The notes beneath the pieces are model-generated. The model ran no database searches, was not told the DNA's origin, and saw only the letters and a program-made list of their open reading frames with translations. 40,399 nt of DNA, taken from NCBI GenBank assembly GCA_903856025.1, contig CAIOAQ010000185.1, forward strand, positions 1 to 40,399, in the 5' to 3' direction. The DNA is from an uncultured beta proteobacterium (GTDB lineage: Bacteria > Pseudomonadota > Gammaproteobacteria > Burkholderiales > Burkholderiaceae_C). The position numbers and the translations under genes were made by a program. This document shows, piece after piece, positions 1-8,685 of the stretch (its first letter is position 1; each line of letters starts with the position of its first letter).

Positions 1-1224
1 CGGGACTACGGGGCTTGCGCTGCGTCGGCGGTGTCGGATACCCCGGCTGGCTCGGCCGCCATCCGCATGAATTACGGCATGCAGCGGGTACACGGTGGTG
101 CCAATGCGGTGCGGTTGATTGCCAGTTTGCCTGCGCTGATTGGTGCTTGGCGCAAGCGTTCGGGTGGCGTGTTGCTGTCCAGCTCTGGTGCTTTTCCGGT
201 TCAAAAGGCGGCCCTGCAGCGCCCGGATTTGATGAACGGACGCACGTCGCGCGTCATCAACATGGTGACCATTGGCGATGATTTGTTGCGCGCGGCCAGC
301 CCCACGTTTGGCCCGGCGATTGAAGCCGTCATCGTCTACAACAGCAACCCAGTGGCGGTGGCACCTGAATCTGCCAAAGTGGTGCAAGGCTTTGCGCGTG
401 AGAACCTGTTCACCGTGGTGCTGGAGCATTTTCAGACCGATACGGCAGACCATGTCGACTACATCCTGCCCGCCACCACGCAACTGGAGCACTGGGACGT
501 GCACGGCAGTTATGGCCACACCGACGTGTTGCTGAACCGACCGGCGATTGCGCCACTAGGGCAGGCCAAGACCAATACGCAGATTTTTCGAGAGCTGGCG
601 CAGCGCATGGGTTTTGATGAACCTTGCTTCAAAGAGACCGACGAAACCCTGTGTCGCCAGGCCTTTGGTGAGCAGGTGGATTTTGAGGTGCTGCTGGACA
701 AGGGTTTTGCGACCCTTTCCACGCCGGAGGCCCCGTTTGCCCAGGGGCACTTCCCCACGCCTTCGGGCAAATGCGAGTTTTTCAGCGAACGTCTGGCCCA
801 GCAGGGGCTCGATGGCTTGCCCGACCATGTGCCCAACCACGAGCCTTTCAAATCGTCAACTGCCTACCCGTTGGCCATGATCTCGCCGCCAGCGCGCAAT
901 TTTTTGAATTCGACCTTTGTCAACGTCAAAAGCCTGCGCGACATCGAGCGCGAACCCTTGCTTGAAATCCACCCCACCGACGCCGCCACCCGTGGCATCT
1001 CCCAGGGCGACACGGTGCGTGTGTTCAATGACCGCGGCAGTTACCGTTGCCACGCTGATGTGAGTGAACGCGCCCGCCCCGGTGTGGTCAACGGGCTGGG
1101 CGTGTGGTGGCGCAAGCTGGGGCTGGACGGCACCAACGTGAACCAGCTCACCAGCCAGAAACTGACCGATCTGGGGCACGGTCCGACGTTTTACGACTGT
1201 CTGGTGGAAGTACGGCGGGCCTGA
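1..1224 (+). CDS. Molybdopterin oxidoreductase family protein (5' truncated by window edge)
   Basis: The frame is open from base 1, so the N-terminal part, including any iron-sulfur motif, lies outside the window; 407 residues are visible. The visible part fits the DMSO-reductase family. It has a central segment with the typical run ADHVDYILPATTQLE followed by HGSYGHTDVLLNRP, then a C-terminal molybdopterin-dinucleotide-binding domain (EIHPTDAATRGISQGDTVRV, ending in a GHGPTFYDCLVEV tail). Such enzymes use Mo-bis-MGD for oxygen-atom or electron transfer; the substrate cannot be told from the fragment. moaC, a molybdenum-cofactor gene, lies 2.7 kb downstream but is not in the same operon. Confident in the family, not in the substrate. 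Confidence 0.85.
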   Translation, partial: RDYGACAASAVSDTPAGSAAIRMNYGMQRVHGGANAVRLIASLPALIGAWRKRSGGVLLSSSGAFPVQKAALQRPDLMNGRTSRVINMVTIGDDLLRAASPTFGPAIEAVIVYNSNPVAVAPESAKVVQGFARENLFTVVLEHFQTDTADHVDYILPATTQLEHWDVHGSYGHTDVLLNRPAIAPLGQAKTNTQIFRELAQRMGFDEPCFKETDETLCRQAFGEQVDFEVLLDKGFATLSTPEAPFAQGHFPTPSGKCEFFSERLAQQGLDGLPDHVPNHEPFKSSTAYPLAMISPPARNFLNSTFVNVKSLRDIEREPLLEIHPTDAATRGISQGDTVRVFNDRGSYRCHADVSERARPGVVNGLGVWWRKLGLDGTNVNQLTSQKLTDLGHGPTFYDCLVEVRRA

Positions 1225-1260
1225 ACCGGCCAGCCAACGCGCAGCTGAAGTGGTTCAGCC

Positions 1261-1294
1261 CACTTGTCTTGCGTTGACACTTGTCCTGCGTCAA
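1261..1294. repeat. Two tandem 17-base direct repeats upstream of the SDR gene
   Basis: CACTTGTCTTGCGTTGA (1261-1277) is followed directly by CACTTGTCCTGCGTCAA (1278-1294), 14 of 17 bases identical. The junction also forms an inverted pair TTGAC (1274-1278) and GTCAA (1290-1294). The repeats lie about 70 bases before the SDR start and could be a regulator binding site. A -35-like TTGACA is present at 1274-1279 but I see no good -10 at normal spacing. Confidence 0.5.
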
Positions 1295-1366
1295 TGTGGT
1301 GCCCCACGGTGCTGGTTAATATTTCAGCCAGTATTTGGCATCTAGTTATCACCCAAGGGACACACC

Positions 1367-2113
1367 ATGACAGCAAGACTTTCCAACAAGGTTTCCATCA
1401 TCACTGGCGCGGCGCAGGGCATTGGCCTGGCAACCGCACTCAAATTTGCCAAGGAAGGCGCGATCGTCATCGTCTGCGATGTCAAGCAAGCCGGGGTGGA
1501 CGACGCCGTGGCCCAGTGCCAGGCGCTCGGTGCCACTGCACAAGGTTTTGTCATGGACGTGACCCAGCGCCCCGTGGTGGATGCTGTGGTGGCGCAGGTG
1601 AAAGAAAAATTTGGCCGCATTGACGTGCTTGTGAACAACGCCGGCATCACGCAAGATGCACGGCTGCAAAAAATGACCATCGAGCAGTTTGACAAGGTGA
1701 TTGATGTCAATCTGCGCGGTGTGTTTCATTGCACCCAGGCGGTGGTTGATGGCATGGTGGGACAAGGCAGTGGTGTGATTCTGAGCGCCAGCTCAGTGGT
1801 GGGCCTGTATGGCAATTTTGGCCAGACCAACTACGCGGCCACCAAATTCGGCATCATCGGCTTCACCAAAACCTGGAGCCGCGAGCTGGGTCCCAAGGGG
1901 GTGCGGGTGAATGCGGTGGCACCGGGTTTCATTGCCACACCCATGGTGGCGGCCATGCCCGAGAAAGTGCTGGCCGATCTGGCCGCCAAAGTGCACCTGC
2001 GCCGCGTGGGGCAACCAGAAGAAATCGCCAACGTCTATGCCTTCCTGGCCAGCGACGAAGCCAGCTATATCAACGGCGAGGTGATTGAGGTCTCGGGCGG
2101 CATCTCGCTCTGA
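1367..2113 (+). CDS. Short-chain dehydrogenase/reductase, FabG-like
   Basis: A 248-residue classical SDR, the usual family length. The nucleotide-binding motif GAAQGIG is at about residues 14-20, NNAG near 90, and the catalytic set includes the Ser of SASSVVG and YAATK near 155-159. The C-terminus ([15 protein letters not shown]) matches 3-oxoacyl-ACP reductases and acetoacetyl-CoA reductases, so it probably reduces a 3-oxoacyl thioester with NAD(P)H. AAGGGA lies 9 bases before the ATG. It is a lone gene, convergent with the BepA-like gene. Without a full fatty-acid cluster nearby I do not call it fabG. Confidence 0.85.
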   Translation: MTARLSNKVSIITGAAQGIGLATALKFAKEGAIVIVCDVKQAGVDDAVAQCQALGATAQGFVMDVTQRPVVDAVVAQVKEKFGRIDVLVNNAGITQDARLQKMTIEQFDKVIDVNLRGVFHCTQAVVDGMVGQGSGVILSASSVVGLYGNFGQTNYAATKFGIIGFTKTWSRELGPKGVRVNAVAPGFIATPMVAAMPEKVLADLAAKVHLRRVGQPEEIANVYAFLASDEASYINGEVIEVSGGISL

Positions 2114-2124
2114 TCCTTAACCAG

Positions 2125-2143
2125 CCCAGCAACGGCTGGGTTT
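2125..2143. terminator. Hairpin between convergent genes
   Basis: CCCAGC (2125-2130), loop AACG, GCTGGG (2135-2140), then TTTA. It sits between the stop of the SDR gene and the overlapping stop of the BepA-like gene. It is probably a weak intrinsic terminator for the plus strand; the T-run is short. Confidence 0.5.
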
Positions 2144-3752
2144 ATTGGCGCTCTTTGGCCTGTTCTTTGATCAAGGCGTCTATCTGGCGGCGGCGGGCAT
2201 CGATGATCGAGGCATCGATGTGGTCGGCGCTGGATGGGTTGGAGCCGACGGCGCGCATCCGGTCCTGCGCGCTTTTCAACCTGTCTATCGCGCCTTGGTA
2301 GTCCAGGTGCGCCATGCGGGACTCTGCTTCTGCGCGCAGCGAACGCAGGGGTTCGTTTTGGAGAGCGGTGATGCTGGCCAGCCATTGCCAGGCCAAGGCA
2401 TCGTTGGGATCGGTGGCAACCCAGGTTTGCAGTTTTTGCGCCACGGCGCTCAAGGTCTGCGCCTGCCCGGTTTGCAGGGCGATCTGGGCCTGCAGCAACA
2501 ACGCCGGGCGGCGCAGCGCCGAGGTCGTGTTCTGGTTCACGCCCACCAAATGACCGAGATCGAGCAGCTTGGCGGGGGGCAAATCACGTGCGGCCAGCGC
2601 AATTTCTACCGCCAGCCAGTGCGCTTGTTGGGTGGCATCTGGGTCGTTTTTGGATAATTTATCCAGCTGCGCCAAGTCGCTGCGTGCCAGGGAAAAGTCA
2701 TGCAGTTCAATCGCCGCCAATGCGGCGCCATACCAGACCCCCACCTGGACCGCCAGCGATTTCTGGCTCAACCCGGTGTCTTGTGCTTGAGCCTGCCAGC
2801 TGCGCAGCGCATCCACGCCAGGATTGGACAACACCCTGGCCCGGGCCGTGAGCATGGCGTGCGCCATGGTGGGTGTGATGTCGAGGTTGTGTGGGGTGTC
2901 CAATGGCATGCGGGCCTGCATGTCCCCAATGCGCTCAGTGGTCAACGGGTGCGTGCGCAAGTAGGGATAGGCGCCGCTGTCGTTCAGGCGCGAGGCCTGT
3001 TGCAACTTGTCGAACATGCTGACGAAACCCTTGGCATCAAAGCCCGCCTGGGTCATCACCGCAAAGCCCATGCGGTCGGCTTCGCGTTCCATGTCGCGCG
3101 AGAAATTCAGTTGGTTTTGTGCGGAAACCGCTTGTCCACCCACCATCAGTGCGTTGCCAGCGTCCACGTTCTTGCTGGCCGCCAGCGCACCCAGAATCAT
3201 GGCCCCGATCATCCACGGTGTTTGCTGGCTGTTTTTGGCCATCAGCCGTGGAATGTGACGCTGGGTGATGTGACTCAGTTCGTGTCCCAGTACCGAAGCA
3301 AGCTCGTCCTTGCTGCTCACCACGGCCATCAAGCCCAGGTGCAGTCCCATATAACCGCCAGGCAGCGCAAAGGCGTTGACGCTGCGGTCTTTGCCAAGCA
3401 AGATGCGCCAGGCAAAATGCTCGTCAAGCTCGGGTGTCAGGTCGCCACGCTGGCGCGCCGCCGTCAGCAGGGGTTGCCAGATGCTTTGCACGTAGTCCAC
3501 CAGCACCGGGTCATCAATGAAGTCGGGGTCCTGAAACAATTCACGTGCAATGCGGTCGCCCAGCCGACGCTCGGCGCCGCTGGTGATTTCACCGCCGTCG
3601 CCCAGCTGTGGCAAACCAGAACTGACCGCAGGTGCGTTGGATTGTTGTGCGCCAAGGGGCAACGAAAACCCGATCCACATTGCTGCGATAAAAATAGCGA
3701 GCTGCCCTTTTTTTACAAGGGCTAGAAGCTTGTTTGTCTTAAAGTTTCGCAT
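2142..3752 (-). CDS. bepA: Periplasmic M48-family metalloprotease, BepA/YfgC-like
   Basis: A 536-residue protein with an N-terminal signal sequence (basic MRNFKTNK, hydrophobic core, cut near LPLGA at about residue 35). It has a peptidase M48 domain with zinc motif HELSH at 157-161 and a further ligand in EREAD at 222-226. A long alpha-helical C-terminal half resembles the TPR part of BepA. BepA-type proteases act in the periplasm on outer-membrane assembly, degrading stalled LptD or BAM substrates (family knowledge). The signal peptide is largely encoded by a copy of the 55-base repeat described below (3682-3736), read on the opposite strand. It is divergent from moaC. The symbol is by family similarity only. 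Confidence 0.82.
   Translation of the reverse strand: MRNFKTNKLLALVKKGQLAIFIAAMWIGFSLPLGAQQSNAPAVSSGLPQLGDGGEITSGAERRLGDRIARELFQDPDFIDDPVLVDYVQSIWQPLLTAARQRGDLTPELDEHFAWRILLGKDRSVNAFALPGGYMGLHLGLMAVVSSKDELASVLGHELSHITQRHIPRLMAKNSQQTPWMIGAMILGALAASKNVDAGNALMVGGQAVSAQNQLNFSRDMEREADRMGFAVMTQAGFDAKGFVSMFDKLQQASRLNDSGAYPYLRTHPLTTERIGDMQARMPLDTPHNLDITPTMAHAMLTARARVLSNPGVDALRSWQAQAQDTGLSQKSLAVQVGVWYGAALAAIELHDFSLARSDLAQLDKLSKNDPDATQQAHWLAVEIALAARDLPPAKLLDLGHLVGVNQNTTSALRRPALLLQAQIALQTGQAQTLSAVAQKLQTWVATDPNDALAWQWLASITALQNEPLRSLRAEAESRMAHLDYQGAIDRLKSAQDRMRAVGSNPSSADHIDASIIDARRRQIDALIKEQAKERQ
3682..3736 (+). repeat. 55-base dispersed repeat, copy 1 (inside the BepA-like signal peptide)
   Basis: Aligns without gaps to the seven other copies in the window. 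Fixed points are GCT at element positions 1-3, AATAGC at 12-17, ACAAGGGCTAGAAGC at 34-48 and a T-rich end. GCCCTT and AAGGGC form an inner dyad. The gene is read on the opposite strand, where the repeat encodes residues of about TNKLLALVKKGQLAIFIAA, that is, most of the signal peptide. Confidence 0.75.
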
Positions 3753-3899
3753 GCAGTCAAAATCCAGTTGATCAACCCTGCCAGCACCGGACCACGAGTG
3801 GGCGTGGCTGACTTACCCGTATGATGCCACCTGTGCGTAAAGGTTCAGTGAAGCCGCTTACCCCATTTTTTGTCAACCCCATTTGAAGTGAACACGGTC

Positions 3900-4391
3900 A
3901 TGAGCCAGCTTACCCATTTTGATGCCCAGGGCCAGGCCCACATGGTGGATGTCGCCGCCAAGGCCGCCACGCACCGCATCGGCATTGCTGGCGGGCGCAT
4001 CGAGATGCAGGCCGCCACCTTGGCGCTGATTGCGTCTGGCACCGCCAAAAAAGGGGATGTACTGGGCATTGCACGTGTGGCGGGCATCATGGCGGCCAAA
4101 AAAACCAGCGACCTGATCCCGTTGTGCCACCCGCTGGCGTTGACCCGGGTTGCTATTGAATTTGAAGTAATTCACGCAAGTGCTACGGGGGCTGACAGCG
4201 TATTTTGTACTGCAACCGTAGAAACCGTGGGTCCCACGGGGGTGGAGATGGAAGCCCTCACCGCCGTGCAGGTGGCCTTGCTCACCATTTACGACATGTG
4301 CAAGGCGGTGGACCGCGGCATGACCATCACCGACTGCAAATTGCTGGAAAAGCACGGTGGCAAGTCGGGAAGCTTTGTGGCCGCAACCTGA
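3900..4391 (+). CDS. moaC: Cyclic pyranopterin monophosphate synthase MoaC
   Basis: A 163-residue protein, the usual length for MoaC, which with MoaA turns GTP into cyclic pyranopterin monophosphate in molybdenum-cofactor synthesis. Conserved motifs are visible: [13 protein letters not shown] near residues 71-83, [20 protein letters not shown] and the catalytic-region CKAVDRGM, and the C-terminal KHGGKSG. The ATG at 3900 is chosen because homologs begin close to MSQLTHF; an in-frame TTG at 3870 is also open. The segment [18 protein letters not shown] is written by a copy of the 55-base repeat (4152-4206). By memory of E. coli MoaC the loop here is about four residues longer. The core motifs are intact, so the enzyme is probably active. 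Confidence 0.93.
   Translation: MSQLTHFDAQGQAHMVDVAAKAATHRIGIAGGRIEMQAATLALIASGTAKKGDVLGIARVAGIMAAKKTSDLIPLCHPLALTRVAIEFEVIHASATGADSVFCTATVETVGPTGVEMEALTAVQVALLTIYDMCKAVDRGMTITDCKLLEKHGGKSGSFVAAT
4152..4206 (+). repeat. 55-base dispersed repeat, copy 2 (inside moaC)
   Basis: Starts GCTATTGAATTTGAAGT (positions 1-17), with GGGGGCTGACAGC in the conserved 36-48 block and a TATTTT end. It is in the same direction as moaC and in frame with element base 1, replacing the variable loop between the CHP motif and GVEMEAL. It is one of the weaker copies; the register of AG at 15-16 and GGGCT at 38-42 supports it. Confidence 0.6.
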
Positions 4392-4413
4392 GACGAAAAC
4401 GACTGCAGACGCT

Positions 4414-6003
4414 TTATTTCGCAGGGCCTTTGGCCACCCAAAGGCCATAGGCTTCCGGGAATGCGGCTTGGTAGCGGGGTGTAAAAAACTGCACCTCGTC
4501 GGTTTTTCCCAATAACTTCGCGCTGCCGATCAGCATTTCAACCACCTGGCTTTCGGGTGAAAAATGCAGCATGTTCAATGCCAGGGCGTGCACTTTTTTG
4601 GCATTTTCAGCATTCAGCTCGGTGGTGGTCAGTTCGGCAAACCGTTGTTGGTCCTGAAACATCGCTACATTCCGGGTTTTGTCCAAGGTGTTTTCACGGT
4701 AGGCCGCCAGCCGCGCCTCCGGTGGCAGGTAGATTTGACTGACAAGTTGATAGTTCCAGGTTGCGTACGCGATGGCAGCTATCAACAACGTAGCTGCAGT
4801 TGCTGATAAATAGAGGGCTACAGGCTGATATTCCTTATGCGTTGGGGTTTGCTGCGCATGTTGATCCGTGTGCCACAGCAACCAGATGGCAAGCAGCGCG
4901 GCCATCTGAAAGGGGCCGTACCACAGCGGGTACTCCAGCAGACTGTGCAGCCCGATCACCGCCAGCACGATCCAGGCCATTTGCCGGGTGGGAGGGGCAG
5001 CCCGCCACGGTTTGGCGCGCCATACCAGCGCCAGAATGACCCCACACCCCAGAAGTGACACCGGCACCCCCAACTCCACCGCCAGGTGCAGTGGCAGGTT
5101 GTGGGCGTTGTCCAGAATGTCGCAAAACCGGGTGCCAGGGTACAAGGTGATGAAGTGGGCGTAGCTCAGTTCCCCCCAACCCCAACCGAGCCAGGGCTTC
5201 TGACCAATCAGCTGCAGCACGTTGCCCCACAGCGTCAGGCGGCTGCCACAAGCCGAGTCACCATTGCGCAAGCGGGCCAGGGCGCTGGTGGCCATCGGGT
5301 CCTGCCCGGCCAGCAGCGGCAGGGCGATCGTTGCCACGGCGTAACCCACCACCGCGGCGATCAAGATCGGGTACACCGCTGACAGTCCGGGTCGTGCAAG
5401 GGCAGGTTTCTGGCTTTTGAATTTCCAGAAGCAGGTCAGCGCCACGATCAAGACCAGCTGAAACAAGCCGGTGCGTGATGCTGAAGCGGCGTTGGCGGCT
5501 TCCAGCAGCGTGGCGGCCACCACCAACAGGATCCTGTCAAGTTGCGGGTGGTCGCCGTCGCGAGGGGACGATTCGCTGTGCGCGGCCCACCACAACAAGG
5601 CCGCCAGCCCGATGGCCAGCAAGCTTGCAAACTGGTTGCGCTGGCGCAGGTTGCCAAAGGCCTGACCCACGTCGGTGTGGTTCAGCCACACGCCCGCCCA
5701 AGAGGTCGCCCCCACATATTGCAGCAAGCCGATCACCGCGCTGACGCATGCTGCCGTGGCCCAGGCCAGCGCCACGGTGCGGACCATGTCTGAGGTGCGC
5801 CCGCGTAGGTGGGCTGCCACCAACGTGGGGGCAGCCAAGGCGATGCACAACCATGAAAACAAGAACGGCATCACCGCCGGCGTCGGCCCCGGTGAAAACG
5901 GGTTCAGCCAAGGCAGGGTCGTTAGGACGAAAGTGGCAGCAAACAGCATCGTGTGAGAAAGATCAGCGGGTGGCGTGGCTCGAAAGCGTCGGGTGGATGT
6001 CAA
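4414..6003 (-). CDS. Membrane O-antigen ligase / O-oligosaccharyltransferase, PglL-Wzy_C type
   Basis: A 529-residue polytopic membrane protein with about ten hydrophobic segments and a large loop containing [11 protein letters not shown] and the downstream [14 protein letters not shown] signature of the Wzy_C/O-antigen ligase fold. A further hydrophobic segment and a soluble C-terminal tail follow. Family members move a lipid-linked glycan to lipid A core or to protein (PglL, often pilin). With a pilin and a glycan cluster in the same window, either acceptor is possible. The gene follows ruvB directly: a TTG at 6003 overlaps the ruvB TGA. The next Met is at 5949, and neither has a clear ribosome-binding site, so the start is uncertain. 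One hydrophobic segment is encoded by the repeat copy at 4778-4832. Confidence 0.75.
   Translation of the reverse strand: MTSTRRFRATPPADLSHTMLFAATFVLTTLPWLNPFSPGPTPAVMPFLFSWLCIALAAPTLVAAHLRGRTSDMVRTVALAWATAACVSAVIGLLQYVGATSWAGVWLNHTDVGQAFGNLRQRNQFASLLAIGLAALLWWAAHSESSPRDGDHPQLDRILLVVAATLLEAANAASASRTGLFQLVLIVALTCFWKFKSQKPALARPGLSAVYPILIAAVVGYAVATIALPLLAGQDPMATSALARLRNGDSACGSRLTLWGNVLQLIGQKPWLGWGWGELSYAHFITLYPGTRFCDILDNAHNLPLHLAVELGVPVSLLGCGVILALVWRAKPWRAAPPTRQMAWIVLAVIGLHSLLEYPLWYGPFQMAALLAIWLLWHTDQHAQQTPTHKEYQPVALYLSATAATLLIAAIAYATWNYQLVSQIYLPPEARLAAYRENTLDKTRNVAMFQDQQRFAELTTTELNAENAKKVHALALNMLHFSPESQVVEMLIGSAKLLGKTDEVQFFTPRYQAAFPEAYGLWVAKGPAK
4778..4832 (+). repeat. 55-base dispersed repeat, copy 3 (inside the PglL-type gene)
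   Basis: GCTATCAACAACGTAGC at positions 1-17, GAGGGCTACAGGCTGAT at 36-52. An outer dyad GTAGC/GCTAC is present. It lies on the strand opposite the gene; read backwards it encodes about [18 protein letters not shown], part of a predicted membrane helix. It is in the same reading register as copy 1. Confidence 0.75.
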
Positions 6004-7064
6004 AGACCAAGCAGGTCCGAGGTGTTCTGGTTGGCCGGTGGAGTGACCCCCAAATGCCGGTAAGCGGCCGCCGTGGCGATGCGTCCGCGCGGGGTGCGCT
6101 GCAGGTAACCTTGCTGGATCAGGTAGGGTTCGATCACATCCTCAATGGTTTCGCGCTCTTCACCAATGCTGGCGGCAATGTTGTCCAGCCCCACCGGGCC
6201 GCCGTCAAAACGGTGAATCACGGCCTCCAGCAGTTTGCGGTCCATCAAATCAAAGCCTTGCGGGTCCACATCCAGCATGGCCAGCGCCCGGTTGGCAATG
6301 TCCAGGGTGATCTCGCCTGCGCCTTTCACGTCGGCATAGTCGCGCACCCGGCGCAACAGCCGGTTGGCAATGCGTGGTGTGCCGCGCGATCGGCGGGCAA
6401 TCTCAAACCCGCCTTGCTCGTCGGTGGGCACCTTGAGCAAACCGGCGCTGCGTTTGACAATGCGCGCCAGTTCCTCAGACGTGTAAAACTCCAGCCGCGC
6501 CACGATGCCAAAGCGGTCGCGCAGTGGGTTCGTGAGCATGCCTGCGCGGGTGGTGGCCCCCACCAGCGTGAAGGGTTGCAAATCGAGCTTGATGCTTCGG
6601 GCCGCCGGACCTTCGCCGATCATGATGTCGATCTTGTAATCTTCCAGTGCGGGGTACAAAATCTCTTCCACCACCGGGCTCAGGCGGTGGATTTCGTCGA
6701 TGAACAGCACATCGTTTTTTTCGAGGTTGGTCAGCAGGGCGGCCAGATCCTTGGGCTTTTCCAGTACCGGACCGCTGGTTTGGCGCAGGTTCACGCCCAA
6801 CTCATGGGCGATGATGTGGCTCAGCGTGGTTTTGCCCAAGCCCGGTGGCCCAAACAGCAGCACATGGTCCAGCGCCTCATCACGTTTTTTGGCCGCGCCA
6901 ATGAAAATTTCAAGTTGTTCGCGTGCCTTGGTTTGCCCGACGTAGTCGTCAAGCAGCTTGGGGCGAAGCGCGCGCTCAATGGCCTCCTCGTTGGGCGAAG
7001 CGGGGGCATTGGACACTACCCGTTTGGGCGGCGCAGGGGCAAAGTCGTCGGTTTGGATGCTCAA
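6000..7064 (-). CDS. ruvB: Holliday junction branch migration ATPase RuvB
   Basis: A 354-residue AAA+ protein of normal RuvB length. Walker A is [10 protein letters not shown] (about residues 70-79), Walker B DEIHRL, sensor region GATTRAG. The C-terminal winged-helix part contains [18 protein letters not shown] and [12 protein letters not shown]. RuvB hexamers drive branch migration at Holliday junctions together with RuvA and hand over to RuvC. ruvA (10.3 kb) and ruvC (32.8 kb) lie elsewhere in this window, so the three are not one operon here. The gene is divergent from the carbonic anhydrase gene and followed directly by the PglL-type gene. Confidence 0.97.
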   Translation of the reverse strand: MSIQTDDFAPAPPKRVVSNAPASPNEEAIERALRPKLLDDYVGQTKAREQLEIFIGAAKKRDEALDHVLLFGPPGLGKTTLSHIIAHELGVNLRQTSGPVLEKPKDLAALLTNLEKNDVLFIDEIHRLSPVVEEILYPALEDYKIDIMIGEGPAARSIKLDLQPFTLVGATTRAGMLTNPLRDRFGIVARLEFYTSEELARIVKRSAGLLKVPTDEQGGFEIARRSRGTPRIANRLLRRVRDYADVKGAGEITLDIANRALAMLDVDPQGFDLMDRKLLEAVIHRFDGGPVGLDNIAASIGEERETIEDVIEPYLIQQGYLQRTPRGRIATAAAYRHLGVTPPANQNTSDLLGL

Positions 7065-7199
7065 ATCAGGCCCGATTTCAAAGGGAAAGTGGCACTATAG
7101 CGCCCCGCGTCGGGTTCCAGCGTTTAAGCTTCACTGGTTTTTTGCCGATAACTGTTTGTAAAAAACCTTTTTTGGGCCTGCACCTGTCCCACGGCTGCC

Positions 7200-8486
7200 A
7201 TGAACACCATGTTTGAACATCTCCATTTGACCGATCTCCCCTTTGCTGCCAGATGCCGGTTCAGCGTCCGGTTTTGTCGGACGTTTCTGGTATCCCTGAT
7301 GGGGTGTGTAGCTTTGATTGGTTTGACGCCGCTGGCATCGGCGGCCACCGAAGCTGCGCCCGCCCATGGTGTGGCCCCAACGGCCGCCGCACATGCGCCT
7401 GAAAAGAAATCGTCCGCGGCGGACGGTGCATCTGAAGAAAAATCGGTGGCGGTGGACATTAAGGCGGCGCTGCGCGAACAGATGTTGGGTAAAAAAGGCA
7501 TCATGCTGGTGGTGCGGGACAAGTCATCCGCCAAGTCGGGGGCAAGTTCGGAAGACGCCCCCGAGCCCGCGCACGCGACACCGGCTGCACACGCCGCTGT
7601 TGCAACCGCCGCAGATCATGCGCCTGCCCGGGTGATCACGGTGCATACCTCGGCCGCACATGCAACTCCGGCGTTCAATGCGCGTTCCAGTCGGGCGTAC
7701 ATCCGAGCCAAGGCAGCAGCCCTGACCGGTCACGAAGTAGCAGACGTTTCGGCTTCGGAAACGCATGGTGCAACTGCGCACGGGAGTGATGCACACGCTG
7801 GCGAGCCGCATTGGGCCTACGAGGGCGAAAACGGCCCGCAAAACTGGGGCAAGCTCAAGCCTGAATTCAACCTGTGCGCGATTGGCAAACGCCAGTCGCC
7901 CATCAATATTGAAGAATCCGCGACCTTGCAAGGCCCAGCAGAACCGTTGCAATTCAATTACACACCCTCCATCGGCAGTGTGGTGAACAATGGTCACACC
8001 ATCCAGGTGGACGTGGCGGGAGACAACACGCTGACGGTGCGTGGCTCGGTCTACAAACTGGTGCAGTTTCACTTTCACACCCCTTCCGAAGAGCAGGTGA
8101 ATTTCCGCAACTTCGCCATGGTGGCGCATTTGGTGCACAAAAATAACGAAGGCCAGTTGGCCGTGGTGGCGGTGTTGCTGGATCCTGGCGTGGCCAACGC
8201 ATTGATCAACAAGGTCTGGACCTACATGCCGCTGGACACGAGCGACCGGGTGCGCATGCCCGATGGTTTGATTGACATGAACGAACTGCTGCCCAAAGAC
8301 CAGCGCTACTACCAGTTCATCGGGTCATTGACCACCCCGCCGTGTACCGAAGGCGTGCTGTGGATGGTGATGAAGCAACCCACACTGCTGAGTCGTGAAC
8401 AGATTCGTCTGTTCCAGCAACTGTTTCCCAACAACGCGCGACCGGTGCAGCCGGTGAATGCTCGCGCAGTGCGCAACGCCCAATAA
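7200..8486 (+). CDS. Alpha-class carbonic anhydrase with long His/Ala-rich N-terminal extension
   Basis: A 428-residue exported protein; a hydrophobic stretch near residues 29-48 ending ASA is a likely signal peptide. The alpha-carbonic anhydrase domain begins near residue 203 (HWAYEGENGPQNWG). It has the zinc ligands in FHFHTPSEEQ and in AHLVH, TTPPC near the active site, and two Cys (NLCAIG and PPCTEG) able to form the usual disulfide. It hydrates CO2 to bicarbonate in the periplasm. Between signal and enzyme lie about 150 residues rich in Ala, His and Pro (repeated AHA/AAHA pieces), absent from standard alpha enzymes of about 250 residues. The gene ends exactly where the 101-base repeat begins; the stop TAA is shared with the repeat edge. 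No strong ribosome-binding site precedes the ATG at 7200. Confidence 0.9.
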   Translation: MNTMFEHLHLTDLPFAARCRFSVRFCRTFLVSLMGCVALIGLTPLASAATEAAPAHGVAPTAAAHAPEKKSSAADGASEEKSVAVDIKAALREQMLGKKGIMLVVRDKSSAKSGASSEDAPEPAHATPAAHAAVATAADHAPARVITVHTSAAHATPAFNARSSRAYIRAKAAALTGHEVADVSASETHGATAHGSDAHAGEPHWAYEGENGPQNWGKLKPEFNLCAIGKRQSPINIEESATLQGPAEPLQFNYTPSIGSVVNNGHTIQVDVAGDNTLTVRGSVYKLVQFHFHTPSEEQVNFRNFAMVAHLVHKNNEGQLAVVAVLLDPGVANALINKVWTYMPLDTSDRVRMPDGLIDMNELLPKDQRYYQFIGSLTTPPCTEGVLWMVMKQPTLLSREQIRLFQQLFPNNARPVQPVNARAVRNAQ

Positions 8487-8586
8487 TTCCATTCCTAAAT
8501 CATCCGCGTCGTTGTTGCAACGCCATGTCGTGCGTCAGCACTGCCCGTGGCTTCGCGCCTAGACAAAAATGATTTGGAATTGGAAT
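8486..8586 (+). repeat. 101-base element with terminal inverted repeats, copy A
   Basis: ATTCCATTCCTAAATCAT at the left end and ATGATTTGGAATTGGAAT at the right end form imperfect inverted repeats. The middle carries GTGCGTCAGCACTGCC and GGCTTCGCGCCTAGACA. It is the same length as copy B at 29292-29392, and I count 88 of 101 matching bases. The first A is the last base of the carbonic anhydrase stop codon; TAA also follows the right end. It codes for nothing obvious and may be a MITE-like or REP-like element. Confidence 0.85.
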
Positions 8587-8685
8587 AACGACGGTGGCGT
8601 GATGGCGAGGGCGTGAGCAGGCGAAAATGCGGGTTGGGCACTGATTTGAGCCCGTATTGACATCAACCTCTTACCCCTTTTGCCG

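Noticed and set aside
2700-3725. Long open frame on the plus strand opposite the BepA-like gene.
   Set aside because: It mirrors a high-GC gene, has His/Gln-rich nonsense composition and no ribosome-binding site.
5748-7100. 450-codon open frame opposite ruvB.
   Set aside because: It is a shadow of ruvB codons; the opposite strand is a clear RuvB.
8587-8685. preQ1 riboswitch in front of queC.
   Set aside because: No recognisable preQ1 aptamer core or pseudoknot could be made out; the stretch shows nothing clear.
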